This document shows, in pieces, positions 17,489-27,210 of a DNA stretch of 64,000 nucleotides (its first letter is position 1; each line of letters opens with the position of its first letter). The position numbers and the translations under genes were made by a program. Origin of the DNA: CAWDMN01 sp963803155 (GTDB taxonomy: Bacteria > Acidobacteriota > Terriglobia > Versatilivoradales > Versatilivoraceae); NCBI GenBank assembly GCA_963803155.1, contig CAWDMN010000036.1, positions 1 to 64,000 on the forward strand, read 5' to 3'. A model generated the notes under the pieces. It was given only the letters and a program-made list of their open reading frames with translations, was not told where the DNA came from and did no database searches.

Positions 17489-18679
17489 ATGAATCAGACA
17501 ACTCAAATTCTGGAAAAAGCTTGCCTCTGGCTGACGACTCTCTCGGTGCTCGCTCCTCTTTTCGGCATTGCCCTGGCTTCCATTTTCCTGGCATTGGCCC
17601 TATTTGCCTTCGTCCTGCTCCAATTCTTCAATCGTCAAATTCGTTTGAGAATGCCTCCCATCTTGCTCCCGCTGCTTTTCTTTTTCGTGACCACAATTCT
17701 CTCTCTTGCCTTCTCACCGGAGCCTTCGGCGGGCCGCGCCGCCATCAACAAATTCTGGCTGTTTTTGCTCATTCCTCTGCTGGCAAGCATTTTCCCCCGG
17801 GAGCACCTCTCTAAAACCATGTATGGACTATGGGGAGCCGGCACTCTGGCCGCATCTTTTTCCATCTTGCAGTTTTTCCTTGTGACCCACAAGCCAGACG
17901 GATGGCGCGTCACTGGCTTTATGGGGCATTGGATGACTTTGAGCGGGGAATTGTTGCTTGTGGGGCTTGCCTGCCTGGCCTGGATTCTTTTTGCTCCCAT
18001 CGGGAAATTCCTTTGGTGGTGGCTGGGACTGGGTCTCATGGCCATTGCCATGCTCCTCACCATGACTCGCAGCATCTGGATCGCGGCTCTGTTTTGCATG
18101 CTGCTCCTGATTTGGATGCGATTTCAGCATTGGAAACTGTTGGCGGGATTTATCGCTTTGCTAACATTGGCGGGAATCCTCATGCCTGGCACGGTAAAGA
18201 ATAGAATCGCCAGTATTTGGAATCCCGACGATCCTTCCAACTATGCCCGCATGGCAATCTGGAGTGCTGGCATCAAAATGGTGCAAGCTCATCCCTGGAC
18301 CGGTGTCGGCCCCCAACGGATCTCAAAGGTGTTTTACGATTATCATCCCCACCCAGAAGACCGGCGCCGTTCGGGCTTTTTCCCCATCCATTTGCACAAC
18401 AATTTGTTGCAGTTTGCAGCGGAGCGAGGCTTGCCTTGCGCTTTGGCATGGTTATGGCTCATCTGCAAATGGGCCTATGATCATTGGCGGGGATTCCGGC
18501 GCTCTCTCCCTCGCAGCCAAGAGCAAGGCCTCCACGCCATTGGATTGATTACCGTTGTGGGATTGTTTCTCGCCGGGCTTTTTGAGTTTAATTTTGGAGA
18601 TTCGGAAGTATTGATTTTGACTCTTTTCCTGACCACTATCCCCTATTCATTCTCTCAGGAAACGCCCGCTGCACCTTAA
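17489..18679 (+). CDS. O-antigen ligase/polymerase family membrane protein
   Basis: A 396-residue protein with about ten transmembrane helices and the large periplasmic loop of the WaaL/Wzy group (Wzy_C, PF04932). Conserved features are SIWNPDDPSNYARMAIWSAG, the loop HPWTGVGPQRI, and the IHLHNNLLQFAAERG segment with the family's histidines. Such enzymes join a lipid-linked glycan to lipid A core or polymerise it. The ATG at 17489 is used because the upstream part of the frame is not hydrophobic and overlaps the divergent gene. Its neighbours are the two glycosyltransferase genes. Confidence 0.88.
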   Translation: MNQTTQILEKACLWLTTLSVLAPLFGIALASIFLALALFAFVLLQFFNRQIRLRMPPILLPLLFFFVTTILSLAFSPEPSAGRAAINKFWLFLLIPLLASIFPREHLSKTMYGLWGAGTLAASFSILQFFLVTHKPDGWRVTGFMGHWMTLSGELLLVGLACLAWILFAPIGKFLWWWLGLGLMAIAMLLTMTRSIWIAALFCMLLLIWMRFQHWKLLAGFIALLTLAGILMPGTVKNRIASIWNPDDPSNYARMAIWSAGIKMVQAHPWTGVGPQRISKVFYDYHPHPEDRRRSGFFPIHLHNNLLQFAAERGLPCALAWLWLICKWAYDHWRGFRRSLPRSQEQGLHAIGLITVVGLFLAGLFEFNFGDSEVLILTLFLTTIPYSFSQETPAAP

Positions 18680-18686
18680 GTTCCGC

Positions 18687-19484
18687 TTAATCGAAGGCGG
18701 CTGGGCTCAAGCGGAATCGATGTTTTAAAAGGAATTTAACCAGGCTCAAAAAGTGATGGGATTTCTCGGGATGAAACACTCTTCCAGCGCTTTCCCTCCT
18801 GTGCTGATGGACCATGACGGAAGCTGGATCATAAAGGACCCTCCAGCCGTTTTGCCGCAGCCTGAAGCAGAGATCCACATCTTCAAAATAGAGAAAAAAG
18901 CGCGGATCGAAAATATCCCGGTCAGCAAGAGCGGCCCGGCGCACGAGCATGGCGGCTCCCAAAGCCCAATCGACCTCGCGCATCTCCAGGTGCGGCCATT
19001 CTCGCATCAGGTGCCGTTGGATGACGGGATGATCCGGCCACATTCGGTTCAATGGAAAACGGCGCATAATCAAGGTGGGCCATTGGTAAAATCGGCGGCA
19101 AGAGTACTGCAGGCTCCCATCAGGATTCACCAGCCTGGGAGCAACCATTCCCGCCGAGGGATGAGCTTCGATGGTCTGCCACAAACGAACCCAGCTTCCC
19201 GGCCGGGGGACCACATCCGGATTCAAAAATAGAAAATAGGGGGACTCCCAAAGGGAGGCTCCAAGGTTGGCGGCGGCGCCAAATCCGAGGTTTCGCGGAT
19301 TCTGATGGATTCGGACCCCCGGATATTCTGAAAGGAGCGATCCTTCCATTTCAGCAGAGGGGCCATTATTGACAATTTGTACTTCAAAATGGCAAGGGGG
19401 ATCGGAAGCGAATATCCCTTCCAGGCAGGCGGGCAACAGATCCGCGGTATTGTAATTGATAATGACAATAACCAGTTGGGCCAT
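18687..19484 (-). CDS. Family 2 glycosyltransferase (rhamnosyltransferase-like)
   Basis: A 265-residue inverting GT-A enzyme. It begins VIVIINYNTADLLPACL, has the nucleotide-sugar/metal motif in FLFLNPDVVPR (N88-P89-D90) and the later acidic stretch FFLYFEDVDLCFRLRQNGW with the likely catalytic base, plus the WALGAAMLVRR segment typical of WcaA/rhamnosyltransferase-like proteins. The ATG at 19484 fits the family start; the frame extends to 19553 without support. It converges on the O-antigen ligase gene with only 7 bases between stops, and lies just downstream of the giant glycosyltransferase on the same strand. Confidence 0.9.
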   Translation of the reverse strand: MAQLVIVIINYNTADLLPACLEGIFASDPPCHFEVQIVNNGPSAEMEGSLLSEYPGVRIHQNPRNLGFGAAANLGASLWESPYFLFLNPDVVPRPGSWVRLWQTIEAHPSAGMVAPRLVNPDGSLQYSCRRFYQWPTLIMRRFPLNRMWPDHPVIQRHLMREWPHLEMREVDWALGAAMLVRRAALADRDIFDPRFFLYFEDVDLCFRLRQNGWRVLYDPASVMVHQHRRESAGRVFHPEKSHHFLSLVKFLLKHRFRLSPAAFD

Positions 19485-19582
19485 GGTATGGCAATCCCGC
19501 GTTTGCACCGATTCACCAAGAAATCGCATAAAAGAGGAGCCAGGCGGTTCCAAAAAATGGTTTTGACAATGTTGTGCGTCGA

Positions 19583-22500
19583 TTATAGTCCATCATACAA
19601 AGACTCATAGCTCCGAACAAATTGTTCGGAGCCAAATTGGGCTTCCACGGATTCACGAGCCTTTAGGCCCAGTTGCCGACGCTTGTCAGGATCTTGAAGA
19701 AGCTGTACCGTAAAGCGGATAAATTCCTCCGCGTCCTCGGCAATCATCAACTCACGATTATGTAAAAACGGATAACCATCCAAGCAGCGGCGGGAAGCCA
19801 CGACGGCTTTCCCCATAGCCATCGCCTCCAAAATCTTTCCGCGCAGTCCCGCCCCACTTAAAATCGGAGCCACAAAGAGCGCATGACTCTTCAACCAAGG
19901 GCGCAAATCCGGCACATATTCTTGAAATTGGACGCCGGGGAACTGTCCATGGGCCAGAATCTCGGCGGGCGCAAATTTTCCAATGATGGTAATCCGCAAG
20001 TCGGGAATTTGCCGAATAAGGCCGGGCCAAAGCTCCCGGAAAAAATAGCGCATCGCTTCCACATTGGGGGGGTGTTTGAAATATCCAACAAATATGAGGC
20101 TGTTGGAATCTTCTTCGGCGTCTTCCGGGTGAAAATAATCCAAGTCGACTCCGCTTCGAATGACAGAGACATCTCTCACTCCCAATTTATTCCGCAGATA
20201 CTCCTGATCAATTTGAGAGAGCGCCACGACTTTTTTTACTTTTCGGCAAATTCGTTTCTCATACAGACGCGTGAATTGCCATTTAAAGAAGAGTCCCAAC
20301 TTGCGCCATCCCCTGGCATGAAGAAAGGACCGTTCGCAAACCAATGTCAATACTTCATGGTGAGTCAACAAACTTGGCAAACGTTGCAAGTCCGGCACAA
20401 AATTCAAGCTATGTAAATATTCACATTGAACCAAATCATAATTGCCCGTCATCAACTCACGCTGCACTTCCTTCCGCATCAAGAGAAAAGCATTCAACAG
20501 AGCAATCAGTTTGGAAAATAGATAGGCGCTCTTCAGCTCTTCGTGGTAGGGGTAAAGTGGGATCGTGCGGACCTGGCTACAAAATGGCCGCAAATATTCG
20601 GCATACGCTCCTTCCGCCTCGGTGGTCGTAAAAGAGAGAAGAGTGACATCGTTTTGAATGGAGAGTCCCTTCAGCAGATTCACTACAATCCAGGATCCAT
20701 CCTGTCCTATTCGAGGGAGCCTCTTCGAAACCATTAAGATCTTGCGACGGCCGTTGAGCCCCGATCCAGAGGGCAAGTATCGGTGCCGGTAATAAAACCA
20801 GGACCGAGTGACCTCCAGAACTTCCCGGTCAGATAGAACTTTGGGAATTCCATACCTCAGGCGCTCCCCAACGATGGCGGGGAGTTTTAAAAAAGCTGCC
20901 GCCAAAGCCACCAGGATGGAAGAGTTTCCACGGCTTAATTCGAACAATATCCGAAAAGGAAACTGCGCGATATGGCGGATAAAAAGGCTCAGGGAGGTGG
21001 TGTTTTTCCAAAAGAAGATATAGAGGTTTCGGGAAATGTAATATTCAATGCCTTTATTGCCCAGCTCTAGCACATTCGTGCTGCGGTGCTTGTGAACCAC
21101 GCGACTAGCAGGACAAAACAACACCCGGTATCCGGATTTCCAAGCCCGATAAGAAATATCCGCGTCTTCCACATATGCAGGATTGTAGAGTTCGCTGAAG
21201 CCATGCAATTCCAGAAACTTCTCCCGGTTGTAGGCTGTCGACCCTCCGCCCGCATAAAAAACCGGAACATATCGTTTCTTGATGTCGAACTCATTGGGAG
21301 CGGCATGACCGACGTGGACACAGCCGAAAACCAGAGAGCCAAAGGTTTTTCCCGTCTCCTCCCGGACCTTGGATTGATAATAGTTGAAGATCTGCGAAGT
21401 GACCGCAAAGATATCTGGCGACTGGAATCCTTCCAAAAGCGGGCGCAGGAAATCTTCTTCCACAATCACATCGTTGTTGAGCAATACCACAACATCATTT
21501 TTGGCGCACAATACGCCGAGGTTATTCCCTTTGGAAAAACGATTATTCTTGGGTAAATCCACCAACCGGACTTCAGGGTAATTCAAACGCATATAGTCCG
21601 CGGTTCCATCGGTGCTGCCGTTATCCACGACGATGATTTCATGTTGGCCGCCAGCCTTCAGCACCGCTGTCTTCAGGGCATCCAGACACTCAGGCAGCAG
21701 CTCTTTGTGGTTCCACGACAAAACAATGATGGAGGCCCGGTTGGGCGGCTGATATGATTTAGCGGGAGTCGGTTGAAATGGCTTGGCGAGAGCGATGCCG
21801 TTGTCGTACAGATCTTCCACTTGCCGCACCACAAATGATTGATCGAAATATTTTTGAACCCTCTGGCGGGATTCCCGGGAGAGCGCTCTCCGTTTTCCAG
21901 GATCCATCAGCAAAGCGATGACCGCCTGGGCTACAGCCTGCGAGTCTTGGGGAGGAATCAAGACACCCGTGAGCCCATCCGCGATTGCCTCTGGCGTACC
22001 ATTCACCGCAGTCGCGATTACGGGCGTGCCCACGGCCATCGCTTCCAAAACGCTCAAGGGCAATCCCTCGAAAATGGAGGTCAGCAAAAACAAATCCAAA
22101 GCGGAGAGCAGATCCGGAATATCCTGCCGCTCGCCCGTAATCGTGACAAAGGAGGAAAGATCCAACTCCTGGATTCGACGTTGAATCTTCTCACGTTCGG
22201 GTCCATCCCCCACCAGGAGAAATCGGCTTTGAGGACAAGCTCGAATAATGGAAGGAATAGCCTCGATGGTGAACTCATGTCCCTTCTGAAAACTGAACCG
22301 GGCCACGCTTCCGATGAGAAGCTGATCTTCAGTAATCCCAAATTCATGGCGAATGCGCTGGCATCCCTCCCGGCTGCTTGAAAATTTCTTCAAATCGATG
22401 CCATTCCTGATCAGTTTGATCCGATGTGAGTCGATTCGGTAATCCCGCATCAAAAGCTGTTTATTCGCTTGGGAAACGGTAATAGTGCCGTGGAGATAAA

Positions 22501-22933
22501 AGGTCAGAATTTTTTTGACGAGTTTCTTGGTCAAAATGCCCGCCCGACGGCCCGAAGCCAAACCAAAGGTCAAGTGTTCCGTGGCAAGGCGGAAGGGCAC
22601 TCGACAGGTGGCAGCCGCTAGAACGGGGAAAAAACATCCGAAGGAGTTGTTCAAATTGAAGTGAAGGATGTCCGGTTTCCGCTGGCGAAAATAACGCCAG
22701 GGCCCTATAAAATTGGCTAAGGCTACTTTACCGTGACTTTCGACATAATCGACGGGGATGCCCCTCGATATGAAAAAATCCGCCAGAGGCCGTGTTGCTG
22801 GACGTAGCGGCAAAGCCACGCGTGGAGAATACTTCTCCAGATTGATTTGAGTGACCAATGCTTTCAAATACTCTTCAGCTCCCCCAAGGAAAATGGCATC
22901 TGAAAAGAAAATAATTTTTTGAGAAGCAGACAT
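19583..22933 (-). CDS. Three-domain glycosyltransferase (GT4-GT2-GT4)
   Basis: A 1116-residue protein that fuses three transferases. Residues about 1-390 form a GT4 unit (IFLGGAEEYLKAL; GSVARFSFQKGHEFTIEA; EGLPLSVLEAMAVGTPVIAT). Residues about 399-700 form a GT2 unit (ASIIVLSWNHKELLPECLDA; LLNNDVIVEEDF; NPAYVEDADISYRAWKSGYR). Residues about 728-1116 form a second GT4 unit (KILMVSKRLPRIGQDGSW; LIFVGYFKHPPNVEAMRYFF; LSGAGLRGKILEAMAMGKAVVA). There is no signal peptide, so it works at the cytoplasmic face, probably adding three sugars in order to a lipid-linked glycan. The start could also be 22948; I use the ATG nearest the conserved domain start. No stop or shift interrupts it, so the fusion seems genuine. 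Confidence 0.9.
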   Translation of the reverse strand: MSASQKIIFFSDAIFLGGAEEYLKALVTQINLEKYSPRVALPLRPATRPLADFFISRGIPVDYVESHGKVALANFIGPWRYFRQRKPDILHFNLNNSFGCFFPVLAAATCRVPFRLATEHLTFGLASGRRAGILTKKLVKKILTFYLHGTITVSQANKQLLMRDYRIDSHRIKLIRNGIDLKKFSSSREGCQRIRHEFGITEDQLLIGSVARFSFQKGHEFTIEAIPSIIRACPQSRFLLVGDGPEREKIQRRIQELDLSSFVTITGERQDIPDLLSALDLFLLTSIFEGLPLSVLEAMAVGTPVIATAVNGTPEAIADGLTGVLIPPQDSQAVAQAVIALLMDPGKRRALSRESRQRVQKYFDQSFVVRQVEDLYDNGIALAKPFQPTPAKSYQPPNRASIIVLSWNHKELLPECLDALKTAVLKAGGQHEIIVVDNGSTDGTADYMRLNYPEVRLVDLPKNNRFSKGNNLGVLCAKNDVVVLLNNDVIVEEDFLRPLLEGFQSPDIFAVTSQIFNYYQSKVREETGKTFGSLVFGCVHVGHAAPNEFDIKKRYVPVFYAGGGSTAYNREKFLELHGFSELYNPAYVEDADISYRAWKSGYRVLFCPASRVVHKHRSTNVLELGNKGIEYYISRNLYIFFWKNTTSLSLFIRHIAQFPFRILFELSRGNSSILVALAAAFLKLPAIVGERLRYGIPKVLSDREVLEVTRSWFYYRHRYLPSGSGLNGRRKILMVSKRLPRIGQDGSWIVVNLLKGLSIQNDVTLLSFTTTEAEGAYAEYLRPFCSQVRTIPLYPYHEELKSAYLFSKLIALLNAFLLMRKEVQRELMTGNYDLVQCEYLHSLNFVPDLQRLPSLLTHHEVLTLVCERSFLHARGWRKLGLFFKWQFTRLYEKRICRKVKKVVALSQIDQEYLRNKLGVRDVSVIRSGVDLDYFHPEDAEEDSNSLIFVGYFKHPPNVEAMRYFFRELWPGLIRQIPDLRITIIGKFAPAEILAHGQFPGVQFQEYVPDLRPWLKSHALFVAPILSGAGLRGKILEAMAMGKAVVASRRCLDGYPFLHNRELMIAEDAEEFIRFTVQLLQDPDKRRQLGLKARESVEAQFGSEQFVRSYESLYDGL

Positions 22934-23427
22934 GCGTTGGTCACTCATTCCTGACGGGAACCCACCGTAAGAGCATATCCAGAGCCCTGCATACAAGGCG
23001 GGAAATAGAATGAGTATACTTCAAAGCTGGTGAGGGGAGCAACCAGAGAAACATTTCCGGGTGCAATTCAATGTGCGACTCGGTGAACCAAGCCGCACTT
23101 TGAATCACCCCTAACATTTCCTTGAACCCGCCGGTGGGTTTCAGGATCAGAATACAGTGCCAAAGCCACGACAGGCGCCGTACATTCTTACACGGCAGAA
23201 CATGGCTTTCAGGCTCTCTTTGCCATGCTGGGAGGAGAAAAGCACATTCCGCATTCGATTGAGGACACGATGATAATTTCCCCTTCCAAAAGGCATGCAG
23301 ATCAAGCAACTCATCAAAATGCCAATACTCTCATCCCCCACTCCAGAAAAGGTCTTTCCTCGCGGGATCGTTCTTTTCGATTCTGGAACATGCCAAGGTA
23401 AACTCAATGCTGAATCGTTCCGCAATA
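22934..23427. other. Intergenic region, no gene seen
   Basis: A stretch of about 490 bases between the ribokinase 3' end and the giant glycosyltransferase start, both on the minus strand. Minus-strand frames at 22941-23309 and 23147-23515 overlap neighbours and resemble no family. I see no strong hairpin. Confidence 0.4.
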
Positions 23428-24348
23428 TTATCTTAGCCTGAAGAGATCCAGTTCCCGACGAGTGGGAATTGAGGCCTGGGCTCCCAATCTGGTCACCGAT
23501 AGCGCGGCAGCACAATTGGCGAAGGGAATGGCATTTTCCATGGTTAAACCTTCAGCTAAAGCCACCGCCAAAGCCCCATTGAAAGTGTCCCCCGCTGCAG
23601 TGGCGTCCACCGCCTCCACTCGAGGCGCCGGAAAATGCCGGCCTGACTTGTCGTCCCTCCACCATACTCCCTTGGCTCCCAATTTGATAACGACTTGCCG
23701 GGGACCACGGTTCAATAGTGCGTAAGCCAATCCATCCGCTTCCGTCAGGTCGATATCGCGAGCCGGACGTCCCAAAAGAACCAGCGCCTCCGTTTCATTC
23801 GGGGTTAGCAAGTCGACTTGGCTCAGAAGACTCTCCGGAAGGGGGCGCGCGGGCGCTGGGTCCAGAATTGTGACCATCCCTTGCGAGCGGCCCAATGTAG
23901 CCGCGGCTTCCACCGTTTCGAGAGGGGTTTCTAATTGTAACAACAGATAGCCGGTCTTAAATGCTTCGGAGGCGGCATGCAAATCTTCGGGCGCCAACTT
24001 ACCATTGGCGCCTGAGGCAATGACAATCATGTTTTGGCCGCCAGCTTCCACAAAAATCAAGGCAACCCCCGTCGCTTCCCCCCCGGTCGTTAAGACATGC
24101 GTAGTGTCCACACCCGCCGAGGCCAAGCTGGCCCTTTGTTGATCCGCGAAAACATCGAGGCCCACTCTGCCGACCATCTTGGTACTTCCGCCCAACCTTC
24201 CGGCGGCACAGGCTTGATTGGCGCCTTTCCCCCCCGGCAACATCTGAAATCCCCAGCCTGTCAGGGTCTCGCCTCGTGTTGGCAATTGCTTCATCTGAAC
24301 GACAAAGTCCATATTGAGACTGCCAACCACAACAATCGGTTTCGGCAT
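23428..24348 (-). CDS. rbsK: Ribokinase
   Basis: A 306-residue PfkB-family kinase that makes ribose 5-phosphate from ribose and ATP. The N-terminal signature VVVGSLNMDFVV, the substrate loop GGKGANQACAAGRLGG and the C-terminal ATP/anion-hole motif DATAAGDTFNGALAVAL with the catalytic aspartate are all present. The ATG at 24348 has AAAAGGAA upstream and matches the family length; the frame extends to 24432. It is the last gene of a minus-strand run with the GRP permease and the exported ADP-ribosylglycohydrolase, supporting ribose as the substrate. An operator-like site lies 34 bases upstream. Confidence 0.93.
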   Translation of the reverse strand: MPKPIVVVGSLNMDFVVQMKQLPTRGETLTGWGFQMLPGGKGANQACAAGRLGGSTKMVGRVGLDVFADQQRASLASAGVDTTHVLTTGGEATGVALIFVEAGGQNMIVIASGANGKLAPEDLHAASEAFKTGYLLLQLETPLETVEAAATLGRSQGMVTILDPAPARPLPESLLSQVDLLTPNETEALVLLGRPARDIDLTEADGLAYALLNRGPRQVVIKLGAKGVWWRDDKSGRHFPAPRVEAVDATAAGDTFNGALAVALAEGLTMENAIPFANCAAALSVTRLGAQASIPTRRELDLFRLR

Positions 24349-24381
24349 ATCCAAAATTCCTTTTCTCCTGAATTGAAATAA

Positions 24382-24395
24382 TTGAAACGTAAAAA
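24382..24395. promoter_or_regulatory. LacI-type operator-like site upstream of rbsK
   Basis: Read on the minus strand it is TTTTTACGTTTCAA, matching 12 of 14 bases of the palindrome upstream of the first gene of the same gene set (27197-27210). The ACGTTT core is like sites bound by LacI/RbsR/CcpA-type repressors. No such regulator gene is in the window. Confidence 0.4.
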
Positions 24396-24494
24396 GGGAG
24401 GGGAACAAAAAGTCCGGTGTCAACCTTGTCAAAAAGGCGCGCTCAGTTGATTTGCGGAAGCTCGCCGTCTATTCACATCTTCCGTCGTGTTTGA

Positions 24495-25496
24495 TTAGGC
24501 AATTCTGGCAGCGATTAATAGCGCCAGACCGATCGCATACGAAGCAAACATCAGGACCAGCAATTTATTTGTCCCCTTGGGAGCGTTTTGGAATTCTTTC
24601 CAAATGAACACCCCCCAAAAAGCCGCAATCATCGTGGCGCCCTGCCCTAAACCATAGGAAATGGCAGGTCCTGCCGCTCCAGAGGCAATAATGCTGAAGG
24701 ACATTCCAAGATTCCAAATGATTCCGCCTAAAATCCCGATTAGGTGCAGCTTCATATCGCCCTTGCTGAAGTAATCTCCAAACGGCACTGGGTCGCCCGC
24801 AAAGGGCTTGATCATGACGAGACTATTCCAAAGAAAATTGGAGACCAGCAGGCCCGCGGAAAAGAGCACCACCGCGGTATAAGGGCTCAGTTTTCCCGGT
24901 TCGAGAGTGATAAAATCCGCCGACATGGCCGCCACAACAAAGCGGTAAAAAAAACCCATTAACACCCCGGCGGCAATCGAAATGAGAATCCCCTTGGAGG
25001 TAGTTTTTTTCCCTGCGGAGAGACGCTTGTAGGCCATCGCATCCACCAGGATGGCCACCACGACTCCCGCTACGCCCAAGGAAAGAAAGGTGGGATTCCC
25101 CTCAGGCTTCGTCAGGTAAGTTGTGACGACTCCCAAAGCCAATGCTAAGCCCACGCCAATGGGGAAAGCGACCGCCATGCCCGCAATGTCGATGGCCGCC
25201 ACCAAGAGAATATTCGAGAGATTGAAAATGACTCCACCGAGGAAAGCGGACCCGAGCGCCGTAATGTTAGCTTGCGTCAAATCCGCTAAAAATCCACGGC
25301 CAACAGTTCCCGTGCTTCCCAAACTAAAAGCTAGAAGGAGGGAAAACAAAAATACGCCAACGGCATAATCCCAGTAGAAAAGCTGGAAAGGCCATTTCCG
25401 GCTGGCCAGCTTCTGCGTATTGGCCCAGGACCCCCAGCACAACATCGTGATGAAACACATGAAAACGGCGATCACGTAAGACTCCACAACGACCAT
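24495..25496 (-). CDS. GRP-family sugar permease (probable ribose uptake)
   Basis: A 333-residue integral membrane protein with about ten transmembrane helices, belonging to the glucose/ribose porter (RbsU/GlcU-like) branch of the drug/metabolite transporter superfamily. Typical stretches are LCWGSWANTQKLASRKW in the first loop, NLSNILLVAAIDIAGMAVAF in the middle and GLGQGATMIAAFWGVFIWKEF near the C-terminus. ATG at 25496 follows a clear AAGGAGG. It lies between an exported glycohydrolase gene (86 bases upstream) and ribokinase (146 bases downstream). That order suggests import of a pentose, most likely ribose, by proton- or gradient-driven transport; the family can also carry other sugars. 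Confidence 0.88.
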   Translation of the reverse strand: MVVVESYVIAVFMCFITMLCWGSWANTQKLASRKWPFQLFYWDYAVGVFLFSLLLAFSLGSTGTVGRGFLADLTQANITALGSAFLGGVIFNLSNILLVAAIDIAGMAVAFPIGVGLALALGVVTTYLTKPEGNPTFLSLGVAGVVVAILVDAMAYKRLSAGKKTTSKGILISIAAGVLMGFFYRFVVAAMSADFITLEPGKLSPYTAVVLFSAGLLVSNFLWNSLVMIKPFAGDPVPFGDYFSKGDMKLHLIGILGGIIWNLGMSFSIIASGAAGPAISYGLGQGATMIAAFWGVFIWKEFQNAPKGTNKLLVLMFASYAIGLALLIAARIA

Positions 25497-25582
25497 GCAG
25501 ACCTCCTTATATTTTTGAAGTGGTCAGAGATTCACCAACTGGCGCCAGAGAATCAACTACAGAGGTCCATTGCCCTCAATCA

Positions 25583-27157
25583 TCAATTGCTTTTGTAAAT
25601 TATGGCTTCGCGAAGCACGATTTTCTTTCCGGTTGAACGCGGATCGGCATCGTCCCTGGTAACAAGCCGGACGTTGTGTTCCCCCGGCGCAAGACCGTAA
25701 ACGTGCCACAGGGCATTATCATGAGTCCTTTCCACCATGTAGGCATCCGCAGCGTGGACTTTCTTCCCATCCACATACATGTCCGCTCGGCCACCGGCTT
25801 GCGTCAAATCGCCCTGCAACGACACCGCGCTTCCCGTAAAGGTCAACATCACTTCTGATCCCGCGCCAGAGGCAACTTTGCCCAGCACCTCCGCTTTTTT
25901 CTTTTCATCCGACACATCTTTCCAGCTTCCTTTCCAGTTCCAGGCGGGATCCTTAAGACTGATACGGCGATCCGGAATGCCCATGCTCCATTGCTCCAAC
26001 TTTGCCGGCAGTGGTGTTTGAATTGGAATGGCGATTTCCGCATCCGTCACCTTCCCACCCGCGAGTTGAATCACCTTTAGGGCTCTAGCCATGGTCGCTT
26101 TGCTAATGTCATTGAACGAAGACTGGGTATATTCGAACTTTGTGTCAGCCAAGGCAGGAATTCCCGATTTCCAATTGTCAGGAATCGCCTTATAGCCCAT
26201 GATTACGCCCAGTACTCCCGCTGCGCTGGAAGGATTACAATCAGAATCCTGGCCGGCCCTTGTCGCAATCTCAACTGTCTTTCCAAAATCTTTGCCTCCA
26301 TATAACAAAGCCAGTGCAATATAAGCGCCATTAATTTTGGCATCGATGTTGAAAGGTTGCAGAGCCCCATCGGGACAGGAATCGTTCTTGTCCCACTTGG
26401 TTTCTATCAATCGCCAAGTCATCTTCCAGTCGGTGGGATGCTGGGCACTCCATGTCATGACATCCTTGATCAGCCGCGCATATTCACTCTGTGCCGGGAT
26501 GCACGCTAATCCTGCCTCCACGACTTTGCGCACATCGGGTTCGAAGTAGGCGGCCGAATACATGCCATTCAAAAACATCCCGCCATACAAACCATCCCCC
26601 CAATTCATAACACGTCCAACTCGATCGCTGTACTTATTAGACTCTCGGGGCAAAGCCGGACACATCATGCCGATAAAATCAGCCTCAATTTGAAAATCGA
26701 TATCATTGGCATGGATATTATACCGGGGATGGCCCGACATGGGCGCCTTGATTCCCAGGTTGAGCAAACGCCGCGCTGCAGCATTTGCATGCCAGAGGGA
26801 GTATTGACTGACCTTGAAGGCCTCGCCGTACTGCTCGGTCGTGGCATTTAAGCCCAGCCGGTCCATAGTTTCCGACATAGTCATCCCAACGTACAAATCA
26901 TCTTGATGAATGGCGTTTTCCACTCGCTCTGGTTTCCAGGGAGGAAGGTTGGAATCGTTGATTTTGCCATTGGAGCGAAATTCCGTGGGGGCGCCAAAAG
27001 AGACTCCGATCATTTTGCCGGCCCAACCGCCGCGGATTTTATCTTCCAGAGTTGCCTTGGAGATCGAGCGGATGCGGGATTGGGACTGTATCATTGGCCC
27101 CAGGCTGAATCCCATGCAGATGAACAACACCGCCAAAAAGCGAAAATGCCTTTTCAT
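25583..27157 (-). CDS. Exported ADP-ribosylglycohydrolase-family protein
   Basis: A 524-residue protein with a signal peptide (about 1-26) followed by an ADP-ribosylglycohydrolase-like domain (PF03747, about 37-345) and a C-terminal beta-sandwich (about 410-524). Family features are GGWAGKMIGVSFGAPTEF, the first metal motif HQDDLYVG (D86-D87) and the second AGQDSDCNPSSAAG (D304, D306). The family cleaves N- or O-glycosidic bonds of ADP-ribosyl and related ribosides using two metal ions. Being exported, it would act on extracellular ribosides, not on cytosolic modified proteins. ATG at 27157 has GGAGGAAGG upstream; the frame extends to 27250. Its operon mates are a sugar permease and ribokinase, so released ribose is the likely product. 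Confidence 0.88.
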   Translation of the reverse strand: MKRHFRFLAVLFICMGFSLGPMIQSQSRIRSISKATLEDKIRGGWAGKMIGVSFGAPTEFRSNGKINDSNLPPWKPERVENAIHQDDLYVGMTMSETMDRLGLNATTEQYGEAFKVSQYSLWHANAAARRLLNLGIKAPMSGHPRYNIHANDIDFQIEADFIGMMCPALPRESNKYSDRVGRVMNWGDGLYGGMFLNGMYSAAYFEPDVRKVVEAGLACIPAQSEYARLIKDVMTWSAQHPTDWKMTWRLIETKWDKNDSCPDGALQPFNIDAKINGAYIALALLYGGKDFGKTVEIATRAGQDSDCNPSSAAGVLGVIMGYKAIPDNWKSGIPALADTKFEYTQSSFNDISKATMARALKVIQLAGGKVTDAEIAIPIQTPLPAKLEQWSMGIPDRRISLKDPAWNWKGSWKDVSDEKKKAEVLGKVASGAGSEVMLTFTGSAVSLQGDLTQAGGRADMYVDGKKVHAADAYMVERTHDNALWHVYGLAPGEHNVRLVTRDDADPRSTGKKIVLREAIIYKSN

Positions 27158-27196
27158 GACCCTTCCTCCGATTTGAATCTTAGCGTTGTCAGTGAA

Positions 27197-27210
27197 TTTA
27201 AACGTTTCAA
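27197..27210. promoter_or_regulatory. LacI-type operator-like palindrome upstream of the ribose gene set
   Basis: TTTAAACGTTTCAA, a near-perfect palindrome centred on CG (6 of 7 half-site bases match), 40 bases before the glycohydrolase start codon. A related site lies before rbsK. The CG-centred AAACGTTT core is usual for LacI-family sugar repressors, so repression relieved by ribose is a reasonable inference. Confidence 0.5.
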
